This document shows, in pieces, positions 1-14,100 of a stretch of 64,000 nt of DNA. The stretch lies in assembly GCF_018139145.2 (NCBI RefSeq), contig NC_059479.1:6200001-6264000 (forward strand). Reading direction: 5' to 3'. The stretch is from Gymnogyps californianus. Lineage: Eukaryota > Chordata > Aves > Accipitriformes > Cathartidae. Each line of letters opens with the position of its first letter. Position 1 is the stretch's first letter. The translations under genes and the position numbers were made by a program. The notes under the pieces are model-generated. The model had not been told where the DNA came from. It searched no databases and saw nothing but the letters and a program-made list of their open reading frames with translations.

Positions 1-466
1 ATTTTCAAACTCTTTGTGCGTATGTTTGAATGTGAAGATTTGGAAAAAGAGAACGGTGAACTAACTTTGAAAAAAAAAGGCAGCAGAGTTGAAAATGGCA
101 CGTGATGGACTGAGAGGTGGTGACAGGGGTATAAGTGGGAAGACAGAGGAAAAATCCATGCAAAAAAGGATCACACATTCCAAATGGGTAGAAAAGGAGT
201 GGTATAAGTAGTTATGAAAATACATTCAGAGGAAACGAGCAGCAAAGGAAACTCATAAAAATATAAACATTTCTTCTAAGACACAGAAGTCACCTACAAA
301 GGAAAGAAATTGTAATAGGAAAAAGGAAAAAAGGCACTTTTGTTTCAAAACAAAAACACTAAGTGAATTGGACAGGTTGCACTGCATGTCACACCAAGAG
401 TTTTAAGCCTTAAATTTCAGATGTGCAGAGATGTTAATAATCACAGAAGCAATTTTTATCCTTACA

Positions 467-678
467 GTAACCGAGTTACATCATCGCTAATAAATACATT
501 AGAAGGAAACGTCTGTTTAAGATACTGAACCACATCTGTACAACAAACTTCCAAAGGCACTGTCAGAGGCAGATTGCATGAGGGGAAATTTCCCTTTTGG
601 TTGGTAATTCTGCCAGAGCAGAACTCGTTCTCACTCACTGGATGGTGCGGAGCCCCATTCCCATAGCACTGCCTCAGG
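467..678 (-). other. Possible coding exon, minus strand
   Basis: The minus-strand acceptor GGTTGCCTCTCCTGCGCAG opens about 212 nt that stay open in one frame for ~70 codons. Words include RQCYGNGAPHHPVSENEF, NLPLTVPLEVCCTDVVQYL and FPSNVFISDDVTRLL. It then meets either a TAA stop or the donor ACT|GTAAGG, which overlap. The segment is richer in G+C than its flanks. I do not recognise the protein. It might be a last coding exon or an internal one; lack of a homologue I can name keeps the score low. Confidence 0.27.
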
Positions 679-1954
679 CTGCGCAGGAGAGGCAACCTGG
701 CCAGGAGCACGTAGAAAGCTGATCTGTGAGCAGTCAGCTGTATTTAGGGTACGTGTACTCGTACTGACAAAATTCTGCCAGAAAAACTTGATTTGATTTT
801 ATTTTTTCCTGCTGGGGAAGGGGAGAACAGGGAAAAGCCAAAGTGAAGAGAAATAGATGTGAGCTGCTGATGCCTGCTGGCACATAGCAGCAGTCTGGGG
901 TCACACTCAGTGTCCCTGGGAGAAGCATCCACTTACACAAAGACTGTCCTACAGTCAACTTCATGTGGATATGGTTTCTGTGATGAGCTAACCTTGTCTC
1001 ATCTTTTGCATTTTTCGCACAAACCCCACCAGATTTTATTGTGCCAGGCAACTCAAAATAGAGATCCACACCGTATGTAGTCTGTATATATGCAACAAAT
1101 TATAATTCTAACCAAGCAGATCATTAAACTACCAGACTGATGTTCTTCAGGGTATTAGAAAACTAACGTAACTAGTTTCTTTAACAGGTATTTTCACTTA
1201 ATGTGCCCATCTTATCTTCCAAACTGACTGTCAGAGATCACAGCTCCCAAAAGGGGACACTGGTTGCGGCTGCATGTTTACATTTCGGAGGCTCCACAAA
1301 TTCATTTGACGAATCGAATCAATTCATAGCCTAGTAATATGCACCATCTTTGAGGCTGCTCAGGGTCAGGCTACTGTCCATTTTGGAAGGGCAGATGAGA
1401 GAAAGGAAGAGACAGGTAATAAGGACTAAAAGAAATTTTTAGATTTTGAATTATCATGACAGAATGAGCTTCTGCAGCACTGAAAAGACCGTTATAATAT
1501 TTATCGAGTTCTGCCAGTAGTAATGGCAGCATGTTTCCCCCTCTATGCTGACTCAGTGTGCATAGAAAATGAAAACCTGTTGGATGAGATAATAAAATGT
1601 GCATGTGTTCTGCCTGATAGCAGTAGCCCTGGTGATAATCCCACGAATTCCCAAAATATGTTCCAGCATGATTCAGAGAACAAGTATTACACCCTGCACA
1701 GAAAAAGAAGGGGAAAGGAAGGGGTGGTAGTAGGAATGACCAAAACCTCCAGCCTAACAAACAGGTAAAAAAACCTCCACACAACTGTTTCTTTCAGAAA
1801 AAAGCTAAAAGCAAGCAGACACCCAAAAAGCAAGTATTCAGCCTTCAGTCAAACATAATCTAAAAATCCCCATCACTCAATAGAACGCACATGAGTTTTG
1901 TCTCTGTCATATATGCTTTGTTTACAAGCCCTGAGAAATCTCCAAACCATACAC

Positions 1955-2159
1955 CTTTCTGTGGCTGAGACAGATCATATGTGCTCTTGAATGTAAACGA
2001 TAATACTGTTACAAACCCTAAATGTATTGTTTTCCCCATATGATAAGAGCTGCTGTACAGAAAAGAATCAAGAGATGCAATAATTTTTGTTCCTATTAGC
2101 ACAGTTAACGTGTATTTATCCATTACTTCAGAAAACGGCAGCTTTCTGTTTTCAGTCTT
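1955..2159 (-). other. Possible exon, minus strand
   Basis: A good minus-strand acceptor (TCATTTTCACACTCTTTCAG) opens 205 nt with one frame open throughout. It begins KTENRKLPFSEVMDKYTLT and ends YDLSQPQK at a weak donor AAAG|GTGTAT. No similarity is recognised. The donor is poor, so this may be only an open frame after a chance acceptor. Confidence 0.17.
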
Positions 2160-5100
2160 CTGAAAGAGTGTGAAAATGAAGGAAAAGTTGAAAATATTTT
2201 GCATACTCTTTAGAAGTGGTGAGCTAAGGTTACCTGCACCTAGAATGTGTGCGTGTGTTCGCACATAAGCCAGACACATATACAGGCATATATACATGTA
2301 AACATAAACATGAACAGCTTTTTAAATAGATAGTGTTACTTTTTTTTGTTACGAAACACGAATTTTTGAAAATACCCAAAAGCTACTGTTAGTAACCAAG
2401 CAGAAAAAGAAATACATTCTTCTTGCTCTTTTTTTAAAATGATTTGTTCAATCGCTTTTTATTACAAACCATTTAACTTGCTCTCTTCTTCACTGACAGA
2501 AGACAAATCAAAAACTGTCAGGTATTTTAAACTGTGATCTGCACTACACTTGAAGTTTGAACCACAGCTCAAAATCACTGGACTCAGACCTACAATTGTT
2601 GCTATTCCTAGATATGTCACAAAATTCAGCTCTAGTAGAGGTACGTGGATTCTGCCTAATTAAATAGGACAAAACGTTCAAGGCAAAGAAGTCCTACAAA
2701 GCCATAACACCTATGAACAATCCAAACAGCAATGTATTCTCATCTCATCACACCAGCCCAGCTCAGCAGCTGTGCTGATTCACCCACTAAGCCTCTTTCC
2801 CATGCAAATGCTTGTTTTACCTGTGCAGCTTTCAAACGTTTTACCCTTAGAGAGTGATGTATTCTCTGACCTTTCTCTTGTTCCTGTTCCCAGTCCGATT
2901 CCCAGATTCACCCTGAAGCTGTTTCTTACACTTGCAGTCTCCCCTTTTTCCAGAATGGATCTCTCGCATCTCCCCAGAAAATGCACCTCCTCCTTCCCTT
3001 TTTGCAGCCACATTCAGCATCTTGCTAAAGTCTCAGCCTACTAACTAGCCCTCCTGAAGGAATGGTTCCCCACCTCACTCGTGACTTTTCAATCATTTGC
3101 TGTGCATAGGTGAGGAGTTTCTCTCACCACGTATTTGAATATATTCAGTCAATGAACAGAATTCTTCACAGATGATGCACAACTACATTCAGTTATGAGG
3201 ATGACATTAGTGGCCAGCAAAAGTTGCAAATACTGCTGTCCGTAACAAGTTCCACCACTAAATCCATGTATAAATATTTTTCTATTGTCAGCTCTGAAGA
3301 TGATGGTACTCTATTTGAACACACGCATGTATACCCCTAGAGTCATGATTTGTTTCTTTACATTGAGCAAAAGTTCTCCAGGAAAGTCTTTAATAAAAGG
3401 ATAAATTACTCAGAGTCATAATAGGTTACAGAAAAACTTTATCCTAGGTCAGCGGTTTAACTTGACTCTCTTGAAAAGTTCTGGGTGCCAACTGGGACAT
3501 AAGAGACAAGAAAGAAAAGATACCATGTCTCTGCAAGTATTTTTCTACCTAGCACCTGAAAAGTAGGAACTCCCAGAAGTAGCAGGAGATCCTGGCTGCA
3601 ATACTGAGTCTGCTACAGTCGTACCCCATAAGGGATGTTCTGGAGCATCTAACATATGTGAGGAAAAAACCTTGCAAATCAATGCTTCTTGAAGGACTAA
3701 TTTCTATTGACCCTTCAAAAAGACTCTGCATGACTTTTCCTGTCATTGCTGAACATCGAGATTGCACCAAAGGAAAAATATTCCAAAACCATCAGAAGTC
3801 AAAATTCTTTGAAGAGTGCAATAAAACAAACCCTATATCCAAGTCTAAAACAGCACATCTTCCATCTTCTATTCACTGAATAAATCAGTGTTACTAAACA
3901 CAATGAAAAGGGAAAAAAAGGACACTCTGCACTTTATTTGAAATATACTGCCCATACTCAATTTTGTATTCCTTTTGTAATTCAGTGAGTAATGTTTTAC
4001 TGCACCACCTGCCTAGATTAAGAATGTCTCAATCTACATGCTTATCATTTAAAACCACGATTCCCCCTAAGGGGACGCAATGGGAGCACATGATGTTAAT
4101 TAGCCTTATGGCATTATATCCCAATTCTGCGTTCAGTACACCACTGTTGTTGCATTCCCAATGCCTAGTCCTTCAACCTCTTACGAAAAGGATCTGCACT
4201 TAGTCAACTTGGAGCATATTACTTTCCCATAAGGGAAAAAGACTCATGTAAAACGTACTGGCCTGAAGTGAACACCACTAAAACATTAATGCACTGTTCT
4301 TTAAATAGGCTTTCCTTTTATGTTCGTTTTATCCTAGTGTCATGTGAAACTGCTTGACATGTTTTGTTTGGCTGGTTTTTCAAAGAGTGCAAATTTTACT
4401 CAGTCCAACTTCTAGGCCCCTGCAGCCCATTCATCCAATTAAAGAACTGCAGAATGAAAACCGAAAAAGCGCTTTGCGGAGCTTCAGAAATATTGTCTCT
4501 CAGGAAGGCTGCCTGCAAAAAGCGAACAAATCCATTGTGCAAACTGGTGCATTCCAATAGAATAAAATTGCTCCTCAAAGTCTCTTTATCCAACATGGAT
4601 TACTGACTCCTGATAGCTGTAGGTTAGTTGAAGGTAGAGTCTATCAGAGGCCGGAAAGCTCTTATTACCTTTTATTATAACACATCCTCCCCCCATAATC
4701 TATAAAAAAGCCTCTAGGAGCCCATTCATTTCTACACCTCTTCACCGCCTTTCAGTTTCAATAATGCTGAGTACAATTCAGCACTGTTTTCAGCCCACTG
4801 TAGTTTTCATATGTGTTCACATGCTAAATATTCCTAAAATGCCCTTGGGAAAGACAGACTGCCATTTATTATTTCAGATTCTTGGGAACTGCAATTCTTG
4901 CAGCTACCTGGGAATATTGTTTCAGACAGTTCTGCTAAAACCTGCAACCTTACCACCCGGCCACACTAAGTGTAATTAATTTTCACTCAAAGTGCCATGT
5001 GATATCCTTTTATATATATTAATAGTATAAATAAATAGCAGAGGAAGACATTTAAAACTAGGCTGACAAGCAAACGCTAAACATTGAGTTTTTATGATTA

Positions 5101-5949
5101 CTGAACTAAGGTTTGAGGAAGTTCACAGCAATAACTGCAGAAGACTAATTATGCACTGCTTCACGCTGATTGAAAACTCAGGAATACTGCTTGATTGTCC
5201 AGATTTTAGGCGCACACACACTCTTCCTCTTCAAAGAGATAAGAATGAGCTAGCTGCACAAACTCGTTCTCTTTTTTCTTAAGAAAGAGCAGAAAATCAC
5301 AGGAATTGAGCTACCTTTCATATATCCCACCCTCCGATACCTTCACACAGTTTTGGTAACCCTGACATTAATTCATTCCCTTTGCTTCTCTAGAACCAGA
5401 GAATGCCCCCTTTCACCCTGCCCACAAATTAAAGCAGGGACCACTCCAAAAACGAGTTCACATTTAGACTGGTTTGAATGAACCTCGAATTTCCAATGAA
5501 TGTGATATAAAGCTGAAGAATTTTGCAGGTGAATCAGCTGTAAAAATCGGTTGCTACAGCGCACTGCATGGTACCTGCATCTCTTGGATAATACTGGGGC
5601 AGTTAGTTTGGATGTTGCTTTTCCACTGTGGTTCCGCTGCTTTTCTTTTCTTTTTTTTTATGTCTATTTAGAAAGCAAATCCTTGCTTATTCGCACATGG
5701 GATTGATGTACCGCCATACTCCAGTGATGTAACTTGAGATCTGGGATAGTAATTTGCCAAAATAAATCATATCCTGATATGAAAAGAACCACTCACTTCC
5801 TGCAGGCTTTAAATTTACTTATTAGCAACAAAAATATTGATCAGAAGCCTGGACTTCTAATTCATTTTTAACAAACAAGATTCTTAGCAGAGCTTATTGC
5901 AAAACTAATGTGAGAGGAAGGAAACCCCAGTGGTCCTGTCTGTATTCTT
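2160..5949. other. Unique non-coding sequence, nothing supported
   Basis: Ordinary AT-rich sequence. Short open frames on both strands are scattered and unrecognised. A minus-strand frame near 3550-3770 and another at 4396-4596 follow passable acceptors but lack good donors, and I do not call them. Confidence 0.55.
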
Positions 5950-7200
5950 CACAAATTTGTTCATGGAGCTGTCACATACTGGCAAGGAATGCCTCTTTTT
6001 TTGTTCCAGTATATTAGTACAAGTCTCAACCTTGTATTCAAGAGCCTTTTGTAGCTTCTTAGAGACCAATATTTTTTTTTAATATGTAAAAGTGAAATGT
6101 AGCATTGAGAATATATTTTCTCATGCTTTTTTTTCATGCAGTATAGCATGACCATTTCAATATCAGACAATGCTTTTTAATTAATTTTCTAATTGGCAAT
6201 TACTAACCCAAAAGCATTTATTAAGGGAAAGATTAAGCTAAGAAATAGCTTAATTGAATTATTATTATTACAGATTTGCTTGCTGTTGAAATTTGTCATT
6301 ATTTTCTATTAACAGAAAGAAGGTAACTTTCTTACCAGCATATCATAATTATTGATTTTATACACATGTCTAGGTTAATATATTCCACAATTTAATTTGA
6401 ATATATACTAAAACATTTGGATGCTTTCCCTGAAATTTGTCATGACAGCTTATGAAAAATTATTGAAAAAATTATGAAGTGAATCTTATATCCTCATTTT
6501 CTGTATGCTGGTACAATATGAATAATTAATCACTCAAAATTATTCGTTAATTTATGAATTCTAAATGCCCTTATAATACATATGAAGGAATAAATATACA
6601 TACACATACATATAAATATTTATAGAATTTTTCTTCTCTGCTCATTTGATGAAGTCCGTTTGTCCATGCACCACTAACAACCGATATAAACTTAGAATAT
6701 CAGTACCTAACAAAGGCACTTTGAATAGACTTAAGTTTCAGTTCTCATAAATAAATGTCAACTGTTTAGATTTATACTTCAAGTAACTTTAAATACATGT
6801 GGTCAAGTGAGAACCTATTTTTCTCATCAATGAGTATTGTTAAACATTGTCTTTCTATCCAGTTATACATGAGAGAAGCTAATAAATCTTCACCTTCAAA
6901 TGAGATAAACTAGATTAAAATAGGCAGCTTACAAATTAAATGCTTATTTACTTGTTTACTGTATGACAAGTTAAAAAAGGATTCTTCCTTAAATGAGGCA
7001 AATTATGGTTAAATTAACTCCATTAGTATCTTTGATGACAAGAGAGTCGAACAAACACATTGAATTATAAAAAAGAATTAAAAATTCAAAGAAAGCATTC
7101 ATCAGAATAATATTTGCTGTCAAAGGATTTGGACCGGCAAATCAAACAGCTGCCCAAGCTAATAGTGGTTAAAGAACGTGTTCCATAAGCTTGTAGTTGA
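5950..7200. other. AT-rich block dense in TAAT/ATTA cores; no gene seen
   Basis: No coding or repeat signature is visible. The block is strongly AT-rich, with many homeodomain-type TAAT/ATTA cores (densest at 6177-6300 and 6520-6560). At 7110-7165 there is a less AT-rich stretch with TGTCAAAGG and an E-box CAGCTG. This is the texture of either an ancient conserved non-coding element or ordinary AT-rich intron, and cross-species alignment is needed to tell them apart. Confidence 0.3.
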
Positions 7201-10200
7201 TGGAAAGTACTGAATTAAATTCTTAAAATAGTTCCTTTCTGAGTTGGGCGGGGGGGGAGCCTTATGTGCAGAACATTTCAACTTGGTAAGACTAAAATAC
7301 TACAGTGGTATCCCCAAAATCTGTACAGGATTAGAATATGTGATATCAAAAGGTATCACATTCCCACTTGTGATATCCATTCCCATTTCAGGTTCCCTCC
7401 TCCCCCTTTTCCTTTTCCAACTTCTCAAAGCCCCCTATGCAGCTTGCGCAAGTCACTCGTTCATCAGCCTCTGCAACAGCCGTCTCTTTTTCAAGGTTAT
7501 TTATAAGGTGAACTTAAAAGCAAATGTAATAACTATGAAACCATTGAATTGCAAGCCTAAGACCACAGTATTCTCAAAAGTTCATTAAGAGATCAAACTC
7601 CGTAATTCCAAGCATATTTGTTTGGCAATTCCTGGAGCATTAGGTCCCAAATTAAAAAATATACTTAGGTGCCTTTCTCTTATTTTGGAGCTTGCATTCT
7701 TGCTGCATTTAGGGTGATAACAACATCATTTTCTTGGGGATGGGATGAAAAACGTTCTCCAGAACCAATTGTTAAGTGCGTAAGAATTAAATCTTCCTCT
7801 GAACTCCTAGAAAAATTATTTGCCTGCCTTACAGTAAAATTAATGACCTGAACAATTTAATTTGTTAATATATGGAATCCTCAAAGCCGGAGCTTTTATT
7901 GTCTTCAACTAGACCTGTAGGACAAGAACACTTTATAAGAAAGCATGGCTATAAATATAAACTTTGGATGTCAGCTACCAACTGGCATTATAAAATAATG
8001 ACCTTTTTCGGCTAGGAAGACCTTATGACTTGTTAGACTTTGGGGCTGTGTGCTGAGTAGATAGGGTCTTCAGAGATGACAGTGAAGCAGAAACAAGATG
8101 ATATACTTAATCATATTCAAAAAAGCGTGATCACCTCCAGCACCTCACAGCAAGCGCTGTTACAGTATAAATTCAGTCAAGACGAAAGGGGATATCTGTA
8201 CTCTTACTTTGGCTCACAGTTTGAGCTCACACTGGAAATCAAAATTTTTGACAGCCCCCTTGTTCAAGTTCAGTACAAGTTGGGAATGAGACAACTGGAT
8301 CATGAGCTGGGGAAACTTTTACACACTAAGTAAGCAGAAAAAAACTGGTGTGAAAGGACTGCTGCCCCAGAAGCGGTATGGACACAGTCACCGGCCTGGC
8401 TCCCTCCTTCCAAACCAAGCCACTCAGTTTGACAATCTTGTCCATGTTCTCAGATCTCACTCTTACCTATCCTGGCCTGAATGTAGCACCACAATAGGGA
8501 TTCGTGCAGTAAAGGTAATCTGCCATCACTGCCATGTTGCCCAGCATTTGCTGTGGATAGGAGACAAAATACGTGTGAGATGAGATGAGTTGAAAAGTTT
8601 GAGTTTTTGCCCCAACCACATGCGGCTCAGGCCCAGCTAGGCAAACTGCTCATCTGGAGAGCAGAGACAAAAGCGCACGGGATCAAGCATTACAGCACAC
8701 ACAAGCCCGTGTGCAATCTCAGCTATTAAGGCAGAATACACACATCCAAAGAAAGTTGTTGTCTCTATCACCATTTACTTGTTTATTGTGACATGAATTT
8801 TTTTGACATCTACTAACTAAAAAACTTAAAACCAGTGTTATCCAGTGAGGATATGCACATCAGTATTCTCTCAGTATGTTCTCTCTTCTCCAAGTACTAT
8901 GTCTAGCTAATGGATGTGGCAACATCCCAGTCCCCTGTGCTCCTGTCAGTCTGGAGCACCAGTTACAGAAGAAACATTGATTTGGACTACTTTTTTAGTT
9001 AGCAAGCAACAAGATTGCTTTGGGTACTGGATTTTATGCGTTACTTTCAAATCAGTGTAGCTAGATTAAATTAGTTTAGGAATAGAAGAGATAATGAATA
9101 CCATACAAGTGTGGCCTTCTGCGTCACAGCTGATCCACAGTAATTTCCCAGTCCCTTGTTGCGAGAAGCATGTGGGACATGTACTCAATCCCTTTTCTTT
9201 GATATTATTTCTATCCTCAACTTCTGTTTGCAGCCCCATAATGGAACTCTTTGAAAACAGCTAAGTTGGGAATATAACAAAGAAACAGGATCATGTGTGG
9301 AAAGTGCTAAAACTGTTGAAAAACCAAACTTAAATTTGACAGATAACTTTAATGTATAGAAATATGATGATTAAAGATAAAAAGTGATTGAAAATATATT
9401 TTCCCCCCATAAATCTATAATCTGATAGAAGAAGAGAAAAAGTAGCTTCTATGTTGTTAGATGAGAGGGAACTTCTAGATCTTTTTGTTAAATATGGATT
9501 TATTTTTTTTCTTTGTGAAAAGGGGTCCGGGAAGTTGGACCTGTAATGTTAGGGCAGTTAAAAGACAGTGAGTAAAAAACCCTGTGTGTTCTTATCACAT
9601 ACCTTTTCCCTCTTTCAGCTGAATCCTGATTAGGGTTTCCATTAGCTTTCCAGGGCTCAACACAGCTGACTTGTTCTATTTCGCAGTCTGCTGAAAAGGG
9701 GATTCTTCTGCTACCCACAAGCCCCTTTTCTCTATCAGAATGTGCAGCGAGACCTCTCCTGGCATCTTACGCTCTTTTTCTATTCTGAAAGGGCTTGTCA
9801 GGCTACAAGATGACATGCACCAAGTCGTTACGTTTCCTTTTTCTGCGCCTCCAGCTTGGAAGAAGGTTTATGCAGCAACAACAGTCTGTTTTTCTTTGCA
9901 TTGTTTTTCCTATTTATTTGTGTTGTGTTTCTGCCACAGTGACTTAATTTGTGCAACTGACGGTATTGTCTCACTCACCTTCCTGCTGCCAGCAGGAAAG
10001 GAATTAATGCTTGGCACTCATGGATGCTGGTGAGTTTGTAAGGCTAAACACTTTGGTTTTATTTAACTCAATTTTATTGTTTCTGTTCTGTCCTCTAGGA
10101 TTGGCATTAATGCCCCACAGGCAAATGCAATGCAGTGTTCCAAAACTACTTATTTGCTATGTGATTTATTTGCTACATAAATGTTTTTCATTCTTCTCTA

Positions 10201-13200
10201 CCTCTCAGCAAGCTATTCACCATAGATTTTTTTGTTGTTGTTGAGAAACGAAAAAATGTTATGTACTACAGTGTCAAAAATCTCTTCTTCAATTGCATAG
10301 AAGAGGAAAGGGCATGTGGAGAGAGGGGGAAAAGGAGGATTTCACCCACTGCAAATTCCTTGGACCACTCTGAGCTCGCCTGGGAAACAAAGGGACTGAA
10401 GTCTCCCTCTCGGTGGGCAATTCAGTTAGGCTGCCTGCTGCCATTTCCTAGGTGACTACGCTCACCACCAATTCCTTGGTTATTCTGAGTAGATGTTTCT
10501 TGATTTCCAACCACTGCTTTTTGAATAAATAATTACAAATTCAGTGGGGGACACAGAGAGAAAAGATGCTAACTGTCTTGCTGGTAAAGACTCTCAAGAT
10601 GGGTCTTGGGAGAGCAAGATTAAAAGCTCTAAATCAACAAATATTTAATTACTTTATATACAGCGGAACAACGATTACAAAAAAGTATGAAAAGGACCAA
10701 CTTCAGAGTAGCAATACAGCATGATGCTAGCTGCTGGGATGTCAGAGACTTCTAATCAAATTCATATCAGAGACTTTGGGGTTGAAATAATCAAAACCTT
10801 CCGGGAAAAACTGCAAAATAATCCAAAGAGCTTTATCCTTTTCCCTCTAGTGTAGGACGGGATAAGATGCTTGCTTGAACCAGACGGTACACATGAAGTG
10901 AGCTAATAACGAACAAAAACAAACAGCTGATTTTGATCTCTTTCCTTCTCTGCTTAATCCCTTTCCCCAGTTCCCTTTCTCCATTGACTGGAATACTGAC
11001 AACTTTAACTCAGATGTGTTTTATAAGCCGTTTCCACCCAGTGCCCCATCTTACTGGTTTTGTGTTGTCTGTGAAGTTCAGATTTTAGCAAAGCAGTGCC
11101 AACTCACCCGTGCCGTGTCCTCAGAAATACCCAGGAGCCGTCTGCAATGCCGCAGGTGGCACCGAGACGTGGGAGGTTAAGTGGTGTTGCCATTTGCAGC
11201 CAAAACAGAGAAGCAGAAGAGGAGACCATCCATGGTACTCCTGCTGATCTCCCAGCCAAGGGGCTCTGTCCTAGCAAGGGCATCGATATGACTGTCCCAA
11301 AGTTGATTTGACAACAGAAGAGGACAGGGATGCAGGACTTGTTTCAAGTTTAAGGTCTTTTGTGTTTGTAGCTGACAGGCTGAAGAGAACTGCACCACAG
11401 GCAGCAGAAATGGGTCAAGCACTGGTGATGGGACATCACACTGTGAAGAAAAGCACTGAAGGGGAGAATCTTTAACATCATTTTAAAAAAAAAAAGTGTC
11501 TTTTTTTAAATTCAGAAGTGTGATTAGAGATTGAACAGTTGCTTCTAAGATGACACCGTGAAAAGGCTTGCTAAGGATTAGGCAAGAGACACACACAAAA
11601 AAAGAGAAAGGTTAAAAAAGAAAGAAAACATTTTTCCAGAGCATCCAGGTAATGTTGAATAAACATAGAAGAACAGTAAACATAAATAACGATAATTTAT
11701 AACATAAGACAATGAAATGAAAAGAGGCAATTCTTCAGTAGCCATATGATATATAACACTGGAAACAAGTAGAAACCAAGGTAAAGTGAAAAAAGGTGCA
11801 GTTAGTATATATTAAGAATTAAAAACATCCCCTAGAAACTACATGTGCACACAAAATATCATTTCTTGTGATGAATATAGATTCCCTTCTAACACAAAGA
11901 GCTACTTTTGTTACCGGAGAGGGCAAACCTTTGGAATACTTTGAAGAGCCCAGAGCACCTAATTATTTATTTTTTAAAGCTACAAATCCTGACAGTCCAG
12001 CAGAGGGTAACCAAACATTCAAGGCTTTTAATTATTTAAAAAAATTAAAGATGGTAAGCCTGTCATCTTTGACAAAGCAAACCCGAGGGAAGATCAGAAA
12101 GACAAACTGTTCCAAAGGGAATAAAAAGGCAAACTGTTAAAACTGCACTGCAGCTAGCATCGAAAAAAAGATAAAGTCAACTGAAGAAAACACCGAAAAA
12201 ATAAGACATAAACCTGAAAAAGAAACAGTCAGGATGACACAGGAATATAAACAAAATGCATATTTTGTCAGGTTAACGTGGTAGAAAGCGAATAGGAGGT
12301 GCCAGTGCACGGTCGGTGCATTAAATCCCGACATCTACTCAGGAATGGCCCTAATCTCCGCTGCTGGGCTTTAACGGGCATACTATCGCACGGCCTTTCA
12401 CCATGGGAAACGCTTCTTGCCACTGCCGTGTAGTAGTCATCCCTGTTCCCCACCATTTATCCTAACACCAGTATCCATCACTAGTTACTGTTGTTATGTT
12501 ATTACTACAACTGCTGTTTTACTAGACTTTTTTTAACTCTGCAGTTTCACAATTCCTTTTGTCCACCGGAGAAATGTTTACAAAGGGAAGAGACAGTCTG
12601 GGGGAGGCCCTCCCAAAGACAGAAAGAATGAAAAAGCAGCTTTAGGAACAAACGCAAGGAAAGGACTTGCATCCTTTTGCTTTCTTCAGACAGTATAAAA
12701 GGAACTCCTTGCCAAGAAAATCGTAAAATTAACAGGTTTGGAATAAGAAAAAAGTTTTGGAAAGGCTAATGAAGAAAAAGTAGTATCTTAACTAAAAATG
12801 AGCCACCTCCTCTTCAAATTCTATCACCATGACTTGGTCATAGATGATTTAGGACAAATACAATTTTAAAGTGACTTCCCTTTGGAAAAAAGTTTGACAA
12901 GTTTGAATAAAAGGGAAATAACTTTTGAATTATACGTAGTTATGGTTTTAGTTACTGAGATTTTAACTACAATGTGTTTTTTTCTCTGCTTCTAAACTGA
13001 AGATTACTTTGTTCAAAAGCACTGTGTTATTTAAGATCAGTGATTACAAGACCAGCGCTCCAAACTCACATAGGCATTTCAGAATAGACTTGCCTCTGGT
13101 GTGGCTGTGTTCCTCTAATGCACATTGCTCTTCATTTCAGTTTTAAAAAAGTGAAAAAAAGTTTCATTTTCTTAAATACATATATTATAAAAACTTCCAT

Positions 13201-14100
13201 AAAAGCATCACCAGTGAGGAAAGATGAAAAGCTGAAAAAACCTGCATGTTTAAAAACACTGAATTCATTTGTGAATGGCATCGACATTCATAGAGGTTTT
13301 GGAATGATTGCTTCCCGTTGAAATAAGCAGACCAGCTTTCACCCCTACTTCGCAGGACAGCACAGAAGGCATGAGGAAGCTAAGGTCTTACACAGACCCT
13401 TCTTCGCTGTCTTTTCGGTTTCTATGCATATGTCTTTATATGAAGGGCTGACTGATGGACCATTTTCCAGAACACTGCTTTTTTTCCACTTACCTGAACC
13501 TACAGAAAATCCCCTTTGATGGTGATTTTCCCCTTTCAAGTTCAGGCAGAGGAAGTCAAGCAAACTTTCCACTGCTTATGCCACCCAGCAGTTTACAAAA
13601 GGGGATCTAGGTTTTAATAATTTTAAAAAACTTGCTGAGCAATTTATATTCTTTTGCTAGGCTATAACATAAGTAAGAATGTCTTCCCAATAATTATTTC
13701 AAAAAATAATTTCTTAGGGCTTGATTTCCAATTCAATCGAACAATAAATCTAGTAAGAAATTTATATGACTTAATTTAAAACATCTAATTGAATGATTTA
13801 GCTTTGTGTAAATGTAATGAGCCATTTCATAAAATCAATAACATTGTAAAGTATAAACTAAATTATTATAAATGAAGGCAATAAAAAAAGAACTCCTCTG
13901 TATTAGGAAGGGTGACACTTGATTAATGTGTTGTTATTGTAGGTTGCAATAGAGCAGGCAGAAGATACTGGGATGAAATTTTCAAAGGTACAAAGGTTTG
14001 CTGCCCAGCATGCATAGGGCATGTATGCTAGGAGTCTAACTTTCATAAACGTAGTGGACATATTCTCAAAACCATAAACTGTTAGTGCGCAACTCAAGTT
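7201..14100. other. Unique non-coding sequence, nothing supported
   Basis: No repeat family, RNA gene or recognisable exon seen. Open frames are under 115 codons, overlap on opposite strands and show no family motifs. 13610-13890 is another AT-rich stretch with TAAT/ATTA cores resembling the block at 5950-7200. Confidence 0.55.

Noticed and set aside
1371..1784. 137-codon minus-strand frame after a very strong acceptor
   Set aside because: No convincing donor and no recognised protein; the reading through intron-like pyrimidine sequence at its start is an artefact. The acceptor alone is not enough.
1860..2297. 145-codon minus-strand frame as a whole gene
   Set aside because: No promoter, no family similarity; only the inner part (1955-2159) has splice-like bounds and is listed separately at low confidence.
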